Assembly (NCBI RefSeq): GCF_040365225.1
Contig: NZ_AP028055.1
Location: forward strand, 3,224,001 to 3,288,000
From: Bacteroides sedimenti
GTDB lineage: Bacteria > Bacteroidota > Bacteroidia > Bacteroidales > Bacteroidaceae
Direction: 5' to 3'
DNA: 64,000 bases
A program made the position numbers and the translations under genes. The notes under the pieces are model-generated. The model had not been told where the DNA came from, made no database searches, and saw only the letters and a list, made by a program, of their open reading frames with translations. Of the stretch, positions 25,258 to 33,475 are shown piece after piece (positions within the stretch are counted from its first letter, which is position 1; each line of letters begins with the position of its first letter).

Positions 25258-26297
25258 TCAAGCATTAAGCTCATGTAAGGTGCTTGTTTAGGAAATTCTC
25301 GGAATTCTTCTGGCAATTGTTCTATATCGTATCCTAAAAGAGCCTGTGTAAGCTGCCGGATATCAATCTGCAATGGTGTCTCCTTCGAATTATCAACTTT
25401 TATTTTACCCCTATTCATCGAGAATATTCTATTGTTCAGTTCAATTTGTTGGTCTTCCAATCGAAAGGAAATCTTTATATCCGGGTAATTGAATGCAAAA
25501 GTTTGAAGCATCGCTTCTGCATTAATGATACGTGCCATGCCAAGAATTTCACCCTTTTTATAAGCAGCTGGAGACTTTATTTTGATTTTCTCGGTATTCA
25601 TCTCTTCTGCTGCCGTATAAAGAAGTGTATCTTTTACTAGTTTATTTTCATAAAAAAGTTCAGAAACGAACAAAGTCTCTTTTTCCGCATAACAAAAAAC
25701 CATCCCTTCTATTTCTCCCCCTGAGCTTGCAACCAAGATCTTTCCTTTTCCTAAATTAAAGTCATCTACAATTACCATAAAATCTTCTAGGGTGTGTTGT
25801 ATGCAGCAGGGACGTTCTTTCATTTTTTTCTCAAAATATGGAAAGATGTGATGATCGGCAGAGGTATACTCGGTTATGATGTATTTGTGTGAAGGTATTA
25901 GTTCTTTTTTAAAACAGGCGTTTTCTGTGTATTCAAATACTGGCACATATCCCATTTTCCAATAATAATCAAAAAGCCACTCCTCTGCAGGAATAAGTGT
26001 TGATAAAGGAACATCTCTTTCCTGCATTCGTTGGAATGCTTTCGAAAGCAGTCTTTTCATCACTCCTTTACTTCGATAATCTGGATGAGTACATGCACCG
26101 GAGATGTATCCGGTAGGAATAATTTCCTTACAGAATGTCATGGGGTAAGGCAATAACTGCAATGCAGAGATGACCTTTCCCTCTTCCTCAATAGCCAGAT
26201 TAACATCTTCGTTATATCGTCTGGAGAAATAGAGTTCTGTGAACTCTTCATTGTCTCCAAAACAGAGGTTCCATAGTTTCCTGACTTCCTCTTTCAT
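25254..26297 (-). CDS. GNAT N-acetyltransferase, Eis-like
   Basis: A 347-residue cytoplasmic protein. The N-terminal half is a GNAT fold with the acetyl-CoA loop region GACTHPDYRSKGVMKRLL (about residues 67-84). The middle shows a second degenerate GNAT-like region, and the C-terminal 80 residues (FSMNRGKIKVDN... LTQALLGYD) resemble the SCP2-like domain of Eis-type acetyltransferases. The substrate is unknown. It follows the DUF2156 gene by 6 bp and is probably in one operon with it and the LrgAB pair. Confidence 0.82.
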   Translation of the reverse strand: MKEEVRKLWNLCFGDNEEFTELYFSRRYNEDVNLAIEEEGKVISALQLLPYPMTFCKEIIPTGYISGACTHPDYRSKGVMKRLLSKAFQRMQERDVPLSTLIPAEEWLFDYYWKMGYVPVFEYTENACFKKELIPSHKYIITEYTSADHHIFPYFEKKMKERPCCIQHTLEDFMVIVDDFNLGKGKILVASSGGEIEGMVFCYAEKETLFVSELFYENKLVKDTLLYTAAEEMNTEKIKIKSPAAYKKGEILGMARIINAEAMLQTFAFNYPDIKISFRLEDQQIELNNRIFSMNRGKIKVDNSKETPLQIDIRQLTQALLGYDIEQLPEEFREFPKQAPYMSLMLD

Positions 26298-26303
26298 TCA
26301 AGA

Positions 26304-27197
26304 TTATCCTTTTAATCGTGCAATATTCTTTTCCAGAATGATAGTTGGCTGATATGAAAGTTTTGCTTTTCTGAGTCCTTCAATGCCCAGATCCTCTTCC
26401 CGGTTCAGATAGATGTATTGTTCAGGAATCCGGCGTGCAAACTCCTGGTTAATCACATTGTATGCTCCCTCAATTTGAGTATCGGCTTTTTCAACGTGCA
26501 CTCCGAATGTTTCATGATTAATTGGCATGCCAAAAGTAAAGGCTGCAATTTTACCGTTAACATACAGTATCCCTCCTGTCAGGCCTAATTCATCGAAATG
26601 ATTAAGCGCGTAGGTCAATGATGTACGTTCATTGCCAGATCCATTTTGTTGTCCACAGTCATTTGCCTTACACCACTCTTCTTCCAGTCTCAGACATTCG
26701 TCAATACGATCGGTGGTGATGGGGGCATATTCGTAATCAGTGTATGTTTTATGGAATTTATTTACGTGATTACGTTTTGCCTGGAATTTCTTTCCTTTGA
26801 GTTCTGCAAGTTCAGACCGGAGGTAAATATAATCGGCATAATCTCTGTTTGAGGAAAATACAAATTTCCCGGGCATCAGCTTTTCAATTTCTTCTTTCAT
26901 GTTGTTGCAAACGCCATACATCATGAAAGACTGATTTTCGTTTTCAGCGTCTTCTATCAGTTCTTTCAGAATTACATTCAAATCGCCTTCGCCAACAGGC
27001 ATCATATACGCAAGTTTCCCGTTTAGATGAAACTTGATGATCAGGAACCCTTCAGCAACGGCAAACTGAGTATTAAACATAAATCGCCAACTGCACAGGT
27101 TCGAGAAAGAAAGATCACAATTCTTTCTTTCGCTTTTCATTGTAATAGAGGTAATAGCCTCTTTATCCTTAGGTGTAATATCTTTAAATTGTATCAT
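26304..27197 (-). CDS. DUF2156 (LPG_synthase_C-like) protein
   Basis: A 297-residue cytoplasmic protein of the DUF2156 family, related to the aminoacyl-transferase domain of phosphatidylglycerol lysyltransferases and to GNAT/Fem folds. Motifs seen include CDLSFSNLCSWRF near the N-terminus, DYIYLRSELAELKGKKFQAKRNHVNKF in the middle and LNREEDLGIEGLRKAKLSYQP near the end. It has no membrane part, so it is not a full MprF. It sits 33 bp after LrgB and 6 bp before the GNAT gene. The substrate is unknown. Confidence 0.82.
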   Translation of the reverse strand: MIQFKDITPKDKEAITSITMKSERKNCDLSFSNLCSWRFMFNTQFAVAEGFLIIKFHLNGKLAYMMPVGEGDLNVILKELIEDAENENQSFMMYGVCNNMKEEIEKLMPGKFVFSSNRDYADYIYLRSELAELKGKKFQAKRNHVNKFHKTYTDYEYAPITTDRIDECLRLEEEWCKANDCGQQNGSGNERTSLTYALNHFDELGLTGGILYVNGKIAAFTFGMPINHETFGVHVEKADTQIEGAYNVINQEFARRIPEQYIYLNREEDLGIEGLRKAKLSYQPTIILEKNIARLKG

Positions 27198-27230
27198 ACG
27201 ATATTAACAACAAATAATTTGCCAGAATTG

Positions 27231-27926
27231 TTAAAGCAAACCTAATAATCTTAAGATTGTAGGAGTAAATAATGCCGTGAATATACCATTTAATGTGAGT
27301 CCTAAACTAGCATAAGCACCATATTTACCGCTGATATCCATGGCAGTAGATGTACCCACAGCATGAGCCGCAGTTCCCAGTGAAAGTCCTTGTGCGATTG
27401 GACTTCCGATTTTTAGAATGGCGAAAACCCTGAAACCGAAAATTGAGCCGAAGAGACCGACACAAACTACTACAGCTGCAGTTAATGATGGAATGCCACC
27501 AATTGTTTTTGTAACTTCCATAGCAATAGGAGTTGTGACAGATTTGGCAGCAAGCGACAAAATGACCTCTTTTGTGCCACCTAGAAGACGTGCTATTAAA
27601 ACAACCGAGGTTACTCCAACAATGCACCCTGCTAGTTGTGAAAGCAAAATAGGTACTAATTGTTTTTTTATTTTTTCCAATTGCAGGTATAGGGGAACAC
27701 CCAAAGCAACAACTGCCGGCTTTAGCCAGAACTCAATGAACTGCCCACCTTCATGATAAGTTTCGTAACTGATGTTACAGGCTTTTAGAATGACAATCAA
27801 AATGGCGATTGTTAGCAAGATAGGGTTGAGCAATAGCCATCCGGTTTTACGCTGAATCAGTTTGGAAATAAAAAACAGTCCAAATGTCAGTGCTAACAAA
27901 AATATAGGGTTTTCTATGAAACTCAT
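27231..27926 (-). CDS. lrgB: LrgB/CidB-family membrane protein
   Basis: An integral membrane protein of the LrgB family, linked elsewhere to control of murein hydrolase activity, or to small-molecule export. About six or seven hydrophobic segments are visible, with family motifs LKPAVVALGVPLYLQ, SVTTPIAMEVTKTIGGIPSLTA and GTAAHAVGTSTA. I choose the start at 27926 (MSFIENPIF), not the longer option at 27956, because its ATG overlaps the LrgA stop as ATGA, and the extra upstream residues (MGSPINTKNK) are untypical. The protein is then 231 residues. Confidence 0.9.
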   Translation of the reverse strand: MSFIENPIFLLALTFGLFFISKLIQRKTGWLLLNPILLTIAILIVILKACNISYETYHEGGQFIEFWLKPAVVALGVPLYLQLEKIKKQLVPILLSQLAGCIVGVTSVVLIARLLGGTKEVILSLAAKSVTTPIAMEVTKTIGGIPSLTAAVVVCVGLFGSIFGFRVFAILKIGSPIAQGLSLGTAAHAVGTSTAMDISGKYGAYASLGLTLNGIFTALFTPTILRLLGLL

Positions 27927-28261
27927 TTTATTTTTCGTGTTAATTGGTGAACCCATCCGGTGACAAAAAGCACCAGGATTGTACTAACGATTGAAGCAAT
28001 AACGATTGGCCAGAACTGAGCTGTGATAATGTCAAAGTAGAGCATGAGTGCCACACCTGGTGGTACAAAGAAAAAACCAAGATTGGCGACCAGGAAATCA
28101 GACATTCCTTGTACCCAATGCAGTTTTATCCAACCTAATTTCAAAAAAAGTGTGAGCAGCAGCATTCCGATAATGCTTGATGGAAGTTTAATTCCCGTGA
28201 GATAGACGGTTAATTCGCCTAAAGCCAAACAACCAAATAAAATGGTGCACTGACGTATCAT
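27923..28261 (-). CDS. lrgA: LrgA/CidA-family membrane protein
   Basis: A 112-residue holin-like membrane protein with four predicted membrane segments. Family motifs: LFGCLALGELTVYLTGIKLPSSIIGMLLL and LGFFFVPPGVALM. LrgA/CidA works with LrgB/CidB, encoded directly downstream with a 4-bp overlap. It is the first gene of a likely lrgA-lrgB-DUF2156-GNAT operon. The CidA name would be equally valid. Confidence 0.9.
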   Translation of the reverse strand: MIRQCTILFGCLALGELTVYLTGIKLPSSIIGMLLLTLFLKLGWIKLHWVQGMSDFLVANLGFFFVPPGVALMLYFDIITAQFWPIVIASIVSTILVLFVTGWVHQLTRKIK

Positions 28262-28487
28262 ATGTTATCCTATTAAAAAACTGTTGCAAAAATAAAGATT
28301 TATTGCTCAAAAAAAGAAGAAAAAGCAAGAAATGATTGTTTGGTAACCTTATCTTGTTGTTTTTTTATTGCGAAAATATTTTCTCTGAATTATGTGAAAT
28401 GCATTGTATTTCTTAATTATAAGTTAGCTTTTGCATAAAAATACAATACAGGTTTCTTTGTTGTTTGAAATTTTGCAGTCAATACGC

Positions 28488-28518
28488 TTTCGAATTTGAA
28501 TTTATAATGTTAAATTTG
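28488..28518 (+). promoter_or_regulatory. Candidate promoter of the first TPR regulator
   Basis: TTTC (28488-28491), a 19-bp spacer and TAAATTTG (28511-28518), an exact -7 match, 20 bp before the ATG. Confidence 0.5.
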
Positions 28519-28538
28519 CCATTATACATGAATACAAA

Positions 28539-29606
28539 ATGAAAAACTTTATTCTACATATCAACTTGATCTTGCTTTTTGCAGGTATAGTTGTCTCCTG
28601 TTCTAACGAACAACAGTCAATTCTTGACATCAAACATACTGAAAAGTTATTGGAAACTCGTCCTGATAGTGCTTTAAAATTGCTTAAACAAATAGATCCG
28701 AAAGTCTTGTCTACTTCTGAATATGCTCGCTATTGTTTATTGATGACCGAGGCTTTGGGAAAGAATCAGATTCCAATTACTTCCGATTCTTTGATAAGTG
28801 TTGCTGTTGAGTATTTTAATGATAAGAGTGATAAAGACATAAAAGCAAAAACTTATTTTTATGCAGGATGGGTAAATCAGGAAATGCAAAATACAAAGCA
28901 AGCAATGGAATATTTTCTAAAAGCAGCTGATTTTGCAGAAGGTGACAAAGATTATAAGCTACAATACCTTATCTACTTTTATCTGGGAGATCTTTATTTC
29001 CAGGAAAACCTTTATGATTCAGCTTTAAAGATGAATAAACAGGCCTTTAAATTCTCAAAACTTCTTGGTAACAAGAACTATATGGTTTATGCTTTGAGAA
29101 GCACTGCTTTGGCATATTCCGGAAAAGGACAGAAAGACAGTTCTATTGTTTATTACTCTAAAGCTATTGATTTATTGCCAAAGTCAGATTCCGTAACTCT
29201 TGCCACACTATATAATGAAATTGGTGATAGATATAATGATATAAAAAAGTTCAAACAGGCTATTCAATATGTTGATAAAGCCATTAGCTTGAATCCATCA
29301 TCAGAAGAATTACACTATTTTTATGTAGTGAAAGCGCATATATATTATAGCTCTGCACAATATGATTCTGCATATTATTATTATAGTAAGACTGTTGAAA
29401 GCCCTAACTTGAATACTAAAGTAGATAGTTACTTGAAACTTTCAAATATTGAAAGAAAGCGGGGGAATCTTAAGAAAGCTTTTGAATATACTGACATATT
29501 TTTGCATAATAAAGATTTGATTGAAGAACAATCTCATTCAGAGATGATTATTAAAATGCAAAATATATACCAACATAAAAAAACTGTAGAAAAATCCAGT
29601 ATCTGA
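28539..29606 (+). CDS. TPR sensor part of a frameshifted TPR-membrane-HTH regulator (5' fragment)
   Basis: A 355-residue fragment. The N-terminus has a signal segment ending in a VVSC lipobox-like site, so the following TPR array (about residues 30-330, motifs such as YFYAGWVNQEMQNTKQAMEYFLKAADF and YNEIGDRYNDIKKFKQAIQYVDKAISLNP) should face the periplasm. The frame stops at 29606 soon after NIYQHKKTVEK. The intact paralogue at 31369 shows that a membrane helix and C-terminal domain should follow; these are encoded in another frame at about 29590-30202. Adding one base to the five-A run at 29590-29594 would restore one protein of about 555 residues. It may be a pseudogene, a sequencing error or a slippage-controlled gene. 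Confidence 0.8.
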   Translation: MKNFILHINLILLFAGIVVSCSNEQQSILDIKHTEKLLETRPDSALKLLKQIDPKVLSTSEYARYCLLMTEALGKNQIPITSDSLISVAVEYFNDKSDKDIKAKTYFYAGWVNQEMQNTKQAMEYFLKAADFAEGDKDYKLQYLIYFYLGDLYFQENLYDSALKMNKQAFKFSKLLGNKNYMVYALRSTALAYSGKGQKDSSIVYYSKAIDLLPKSDSVTLATLYNEIGDRYNDIKKFKQAIQYVDKAISLNPSSEELHYFYVVKAHIYYSSAQYDSAYYYYSKTVESPNLNTKVDSYLKLSNIERKRGNLKKAFEYTDIFLHNKDLIEEQSHSEMIIKMQNIYQHKKTVEKSSI

Positions 29607-29659
29607 CCCTGGAGAAGAATCAACAGCGGACTTTTATATACTTAATCAGCGCAATCTCG

Positions 29660-30202
29660 GTGAGTGTATTACTCTTGCTAATAACTATACTCTTGTTGTA
29701 TCGTAACCGAAAGGAGATACAAACCCGGGAGCTTGAGATGACAGTGCAGAAAGAAAAAGAAGAGGCTCAGATTGCAAACGCCCGTCTGCAAGAGAGTGAA
29801 CTGATACGTATTCGAAAAGAGAAAACTCTACTCGAAAAAGAAATGGAACTTCGTACCGACTTCTTTAATAGACTAAATAACCTCACTTTCCCGTTCTTAG
29901 CATCTGTAGAGCAAAAAAATGCCAATATTCGCTTGACCGAAGAAGACTGGGATTCAATTGTAAAAAATACCGATGCTGCATTCAATCACTTTTCAGTTCG
30001 TTTGACGAAAGCTTATCCCGAGCTGAAAAGAGAAGAAATTCTTTTCTGCTGCCTTATAAAGATGAAGCTTGGCTTGACTACTCTCTCTTCAGTTTATAGT
30101 CTTAGCAAAGATGCAATTTCTAAAAGAAAAGAACGCATCAAAAAGAATAAGATGAAAATTGAAGATGGTCGTTCTTTAGATCAGTTTTTATCCGATTTTT
30201 AA
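29660..30202 (+). CDS. Membrane helix and HTH-like C-terminal part of the frameshifted regulator (3' fragment)
   Basis: The frame is open from 29579, and the first possible start is GTG at 29660, inside the membrane helix. It encodes the helix (VLLLLITILLLYRNR), a charged coiled-coil stretch rich in Glu/Lys, and a C-terminal domain (LTEEDWDSIVKN..., FCCLIKMKLGLTTLSSVYSLSKDAISKRKERIKK) that looks like a LuxR/sigma-4 helix-turn-helix. The same order is seen in the intact protein at 31369-33009. The fragment most likely belongs to the gene starting at 28539. Independent expression cannot be excluded, but the helix would be cut short. Confidence 0.7.
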   Translation: MSVLLLLITILLLYRNRKEIQTRELEMTVQKEKEEAQIANARLQESELIRIRKEKTLLEKEMELRTDFFNRLNNLTFPFLASVEQKNANIRLTEEDWDSIVKNTDAAFNHFSVRLTKAYPELKREEILFCCLIKMKLGLTTLSSVYSLSKDAISKRKERIKKNKMKIEDGRSLDQFLSDF

Positions 30203-30321
30203 TATTTTCTTCCCTGAAATTATCATTTGTCCAATTCTGTCGGACTTATTTTTGCCTAATATGATGGTTAATGTATTGATTAATAGGTATATATCGGCGG
30301 TGTGACTTGTCCAATGATTTT

Positions 30322-30353
30322 TTTGAAAAATCAGCTACTTATATCTATTTTTG
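30322..30353 (+). promoter_or_regulatory. Strong promoter candidate for the DUF3244 gene
   Basis: TTTG (30322-30325), a 20-bp spacer and TATTTTTG (30346-30353): full matches to both Bacteroides promoter elements, 41 bp before the ATG. This supports 30395 as the start, not the upstream in-frame ATG at 30302. Confidence 0.7.
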
Positions 30354-30394
30354 TATCAACGAAAGTTAAAACAAACATTTTAAAAATAACCATT

Positions 30395-30778
30395 ATGAAA
30401 AAGTCTTTATTAATCGCATTATGTTACTCTATGTTTATTGTGGGTTCCTTAAATGCAAAAACGGAAACTCTTGCAGACATTTATTTAAAGTCTGGTACAA
30501 CAACTAGCATTAAACCTCTATCTGTTGGTGCAACAACTTCACCAGTAACGGCTGGTATTGACGGTAGTTTGTTAAATGTAAATTTTGCTGCTTCTTTAGG
30601 TAATACTACTATCACAATTGAGGACTCTTTCGGTGAGGTGGTTTATCAACAGACGCTTTCTGTAAAAGGTGCTTTTATATTGCCAATTTCACTTGCTGGT
30701 GAAGAGCAAGATACATACACTCTTAAAGTTCAATCAGGCAGCAAGAGTTGGTATGGTGAATTCGATTTATTCTATTAA
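30395..30778 (+). CDS. Secreted DUF3244 protein
   Basis: A 127-residue protein with a clear signal peptide (MKKSLLIALCYSMFIVGSLNA, cleavage near residue 21). The mature part is a small beta-rich, Ig-like domain (SLLNVNFAASLGNTTITIED, VVYQQTLSVKG, TYTLKVQSGSKSWYGEFDL) of the DUF3244 family, found almost only in Bacteroidota. Function is unknown. The frame is open up to 30302, but the promoter lies within that extension and a signal peptide starts at 30395. It is flanked by TPR regulators, which suggests that it may be their target or ligand; this is inference from context. Confidence 0.85.
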   Translation: MKKSLLIALCYSMFIVGSLNAKTETLADIYLKSGTTTSIKPLSVGATTSPVTAGIDGSLLNVNFAASLGNTTITIEDSFGEVVYQQTLSVKGAFILPISLAGEEQDTYTLKVQSGSKSWYGEFDLFY

Positions 30779-30803
30779 TTGATAAATAGATTATTTTTGA
30801 GTG

Positions 30804-30834
30804 AAGCCGCCGATTCAATATAGATCGGCGGCTT
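30804..30834 (+). terminator. Strong hairpin after DUF3244, partial terminator or attenuator
   Basis: Perfect GC-rich 11-base arms aagccgccgat (30804-30814) and atcggcggctt (30824-30834), loop 9 nt, 25 bp after the stop. The tail is only weakly T-rich (atact), so it may act as an mRNA stabiliser or leaky terminator before the gene at 30871. Confidence 0.65.
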
Positions 30835-30870
30835 ATACTAAACTAAGGAATTATAAATGTAGATATAAAA

Positions 30871-31287
30871 ATGACTAACATGCAATCTCTAAAAAATAAT
30901 ATTTATAGTTTTGACTATAATTCAGGAGCAAAAATATTACATAAGCCAGCTGCGATTTGCATGGACTCGGTTCAACTTGTTAGTAAAAGTATGCAAAAAG
31001 AATCGTTGATAATAAAAGAGGTACGATCAAATATTGGTGCTTTACAGGGTCAGGTTGTTGTACGTTCTCATTCAGAAAAAGATTCTTTGCTTCTTGAAAT
31101 CAAAGAGAACTCGAAAAATATTAGTGCATTTGTGTATCTGTTTTCAATTACAGGAACATTACTCCAAATGATTCAAATTTCAACATCGACTACAATCTTA
31201 CGAATTCCATATCTTTCAGATAATAAATGCCTTATGAATATCCAGATAGGGCAGGATGTATTTACTTGGAAAATTACAAAAGAATAA
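30871..31287 (+). CDS. Small protein of unknown function between DUF3244 and TPR regulator
   Basis: A 138-residue protein with no recognised family. The second half has a repeated beta pattern (GQVVVRSHSEKDSLLLEIKEN, SAFVYLFSITGTLLQMIQIST, TILRIPYLSDNKCLMNIQIG) that resembles a small Ig-like or T9SS-tail-type fold, vaguely similar to DUF3244. No signal peptide is visible, although the N-terminus (MTNMQSLKNN) may be mis-started. It is 92 bp after the DUF3244 gene, beyond the hairpin, and 81 bp before the second regulator. It may be a diverged DUF3244 relative. Confidence 0.6.
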   Translation: MTNMQSLKNNIYSFDYNSGAKILHKPAAICMDSVQLVSKSMQKESLIIKEVRSNIGALQGQVVVRSHSEKDSLLLEIKENSKNISAFVYLFSITGTLLQMIQISTSTTILRIPYLSDNKCLMNIQIGQDVFTWKITKE

Positions 31288-31335
31288 CTTTCTAATAAAT
31301 ATAACTTTTTCCGACTCGTTTTAAATTAATTTATA

Positions 31336-31343
31336 TAAATTTG
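31336..31343 (+). promoter_or_regulatory. Candidate -7 element of the second TPR regulator
   Basis: TAAATTTG matches the consensus exactly, 25 bp before the ATG. No good -33 element at standard spacing. Confidence 0.4.
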
Positions 31344-31368
31344 TAGGCAATTTATTATGTAAGTTATA

Positions 31369-33009
31369 ATGAAATGCACTACACTCCTTCTGATTCTACT
31401 GTTTCTTACAGTTGCAGTGATCCCCTCTTGTCATCGGGGCGGCCCGTTTGATCTATTAAATCAAGCTGATACTCTTTTAGATACCCGCCCGGATAGCTCT
31501 TTCACTTTATTAAAAAGTCTGGATTCTAAATCTTTATCAGACGAAGATAATGCACGTTATTGTTTACTGATGAGTGCCGCGATGATAAAGAATTCTATTC
31601 CAATAACTTCGGACTCTTTGATTAATATTTCTCTTAAGTTTTATAATAAACATGGAGACTCTATAAATAAAGCAGAAACCTATTTTTATGCAGGACGTGT
31701 TAGTCAGGAGATGAGAGATGAAAAAGAAGCCGCAAATTATTTTTTAAAAGCAGCAGACTACAGTGAGATTTCAAAAGAGAATAAATTAAAATACTTGATT
31801 TATTTTTATTTGGGAGATTTATATTTTAATCAAAATCTCTACGATTCATCAATAAAAATGCAGAAGAAAGCTCTTCAAATTTCTAAACTACTTAACGATA
31901 GCTCATATATTACACATGCTCTGAGAAGTTGTGCTCTTTCATATGCTGGGAAAAAAAACATGAAAATGTCATTGAACTATTATAATAAGGCTTTAAGGTA
32001 TAATAAAGACACTGCCATGCGGATTGCTCTTTTTAATGAAATTGGTGAAAGATACAATAATATAGGTAATTGTACTCTTGCAATTTGGTATGTTAATAAA
32101 GCCATTGAGTTGAAACCATCGACTCAAAGTTTATTTTATTGTGATATTATTAAAGGCAATTCATATTTTATTTTGCATAAAACTGATTCAGCTAAATATT
32201 ATTATAATAAAGTACTATTTAGTTCTAATATTTATACACGTGCTGATAGCTATTATAGTTTGGCTAAAATTGCAGCGATTGAAGGTGATTACAAACATGC
32301 ATTTGAATTGATGCAAGTCTACAACAACTATAAAGACACAATAGATTCACAAACCAAAAGTGCTGCAATTATAGAAATGGAGAATATATATCAGCATGGA
32401 AAGTCAAAGGAGCAGATACAGCAGTTAATTTTGGATAAGAAAGAGCAGACTATTAGATTTTATCATTGGGGACTTTTAACTTTTGCTTTGATCATTATGT
32501 CGTCGGGAAGCTTTTTTATATATAGAAATAATGAGAAAAAAAGACTTTTGGATAAAAGTCGTAAATTGCTGGAGCAAGAGAATCGATTAATTATGATGCG
32601 TGAAAGAGATTGCAGGTTGCGAGAGGAATTTTTTAGAAAACTTAATAATATAAACAAGATCCCGTCATTGATATTTCTCGATGAAAAGGGAGAAAAAAAT
32701 AAAAAACAAGAGGCTGAAGCTACAACTAAGATTTCATTAACCGACCGTGAATGGGAAGAGTTGATTCGTAATATTGATGTTGCTTACGATCATTTTTCAG
32801 AAAGACTTAAAAAAGCATATCCAAACCTAAATAACCAGGAAATACGTTTGTGTTGTCTGGTCAAAATAAAGGTTGCTCGTAATGACTTGGCCAATATCTT
32901 TTGCATAACCCCACAAAGTATTAAGACAACAAAGTATAGAATAAAGAGAGATAAAATGGGAATAAACGACAGAGAGATTTCTCTTGATAATTTTCTTGAT
33001 AATTTCTAA
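31369..33009 (+). CDS. TPR-membrane-HTH transcriptional regulator, intact
   Basis: A 546-residue protein with a signal segment/lipobox-like start (VIPSCHRG, Cys about residue 21), a TPR array (about 25-345), a membrane helix at about 363-386 (GLLTFALIIMSSGSFFIY), a coiled-coil linker and a C-terminal domain (about 455-546; LTDREWEELIRNIDVAYDHFSERLKKAYP, CCLVKIKVARNDLANIFCITPQSIKTTKYRIKR) that ends in a helix-turn-helix like LuxR or sigma region 4. The predicted arrangement is TPR outside, DNA-binding domain inside: a one-component transmembrane regulator. It is a full-length relative of the frameshifted gene at 28539-30202, sharing the NIYQHxK junction motif. The target genes are unknown, but the neighbours are the first candidates. 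Confidence 0.8.
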   Translation: MKCTTLLLILLFLTVAVIPSCHRGGPFDLLNQADTLLDTRPDSSFTLLKSLDSKSLSDEDNARYCLLMSAAMIKNSIPITSDSLINISLKFYNKHGDSINKAETYFYAGRVSQEMRDEKEAANYFLKAADYSEISKENKLKYLIYFYLGDLYFNQNLYDSSIKMQKKALQISKLLNDSSYITHALRSCALSYAGKKNMKMSLNYYNKALRYNKDTAMRIALFNEIGERYNNIGNCTLAIWYVNKAIELKPSTQSLFYCDIIKGNSYFILHKTDSAKYYYNKVLFSSNIYTRADSYYSLAKIAAIEGDYKHAFELMQVYNNYKDTIDSQTKSAAIIEMENIYQHGKSKEQIQQLILDKKEQTIRFYHWGLLTFALIIMSSGSFFIYRNNEKKRLLDKSRKLLEQENRLIMMRERDCRLREEFFRKLNNINKIPSLIFLDEKGEKNKKQEAEATTKISLTDREWEELIRNIDVAYDHFSERLKKAYPNLNNQEIRLCCLVKIKVARNDLANIFCITPQSIKTTKYRIKRDKMGINDREISLDNFLDNF

Positions 33010-33475
33010 TTCATGCCGGTTTTGTTGCCGAAATATTGCTTTTGTTACCATTATAGTCATAGTTGCTTTGTTAAACGTCAGAAAATCAAAGATATATAAA
33101 TATGGTTTTGTTACCCCTATTCCGGATATTATATCATTAAAAATAGCGTAATTTGCTTTGTGTTTAAGAAATAGATACCACCGGGAAGGTTATATGAATA
33201 ATGGTTAGGGAAAATGTTCAGAAAGTGGGATTAATTGAAGCGTGCAATATAATTATCACCCTTTCCCGGAGGTTATCTATTTTAAACTTCATCTTCTAAA
33301 CTTATCTTCAGAAAAACGCTTATTCCCCTGCGTTTGTTTTTTCTTTTGAAACTTTATTTATATTTCTATTTTGATTTTGGATTATTAAACAAATAACATT
33401 ATTTTGTTGTTTCTAATAAGATATTCTCTCATTGGAGGAGGTTAGTTTTTTAATTGCAAAATAAAAACACATATT
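33010..33475. other. 466-bp intergenic region before the iron protein gene
   Basis: AT-rich, with no gene, RNA fold or repeat array that I can support. Several TTTG runs occur near 33380-33420, but none gives a convincing promoter pair. Confidence 0.5.

Noticed and set aside
27927..27956. Ten-residue N-terminal extension of LrgB
   Set aside because: The downstream ATG overlaps the LrgA stop as ATGA and starts with a typical LrgB N-terminus, so the extension is unlikely.
30302..30394. N-terminal extension of the DUF3244 protein to 30302
   Set aside because: It covers the matched promoter elements and would bury the signal peptide.
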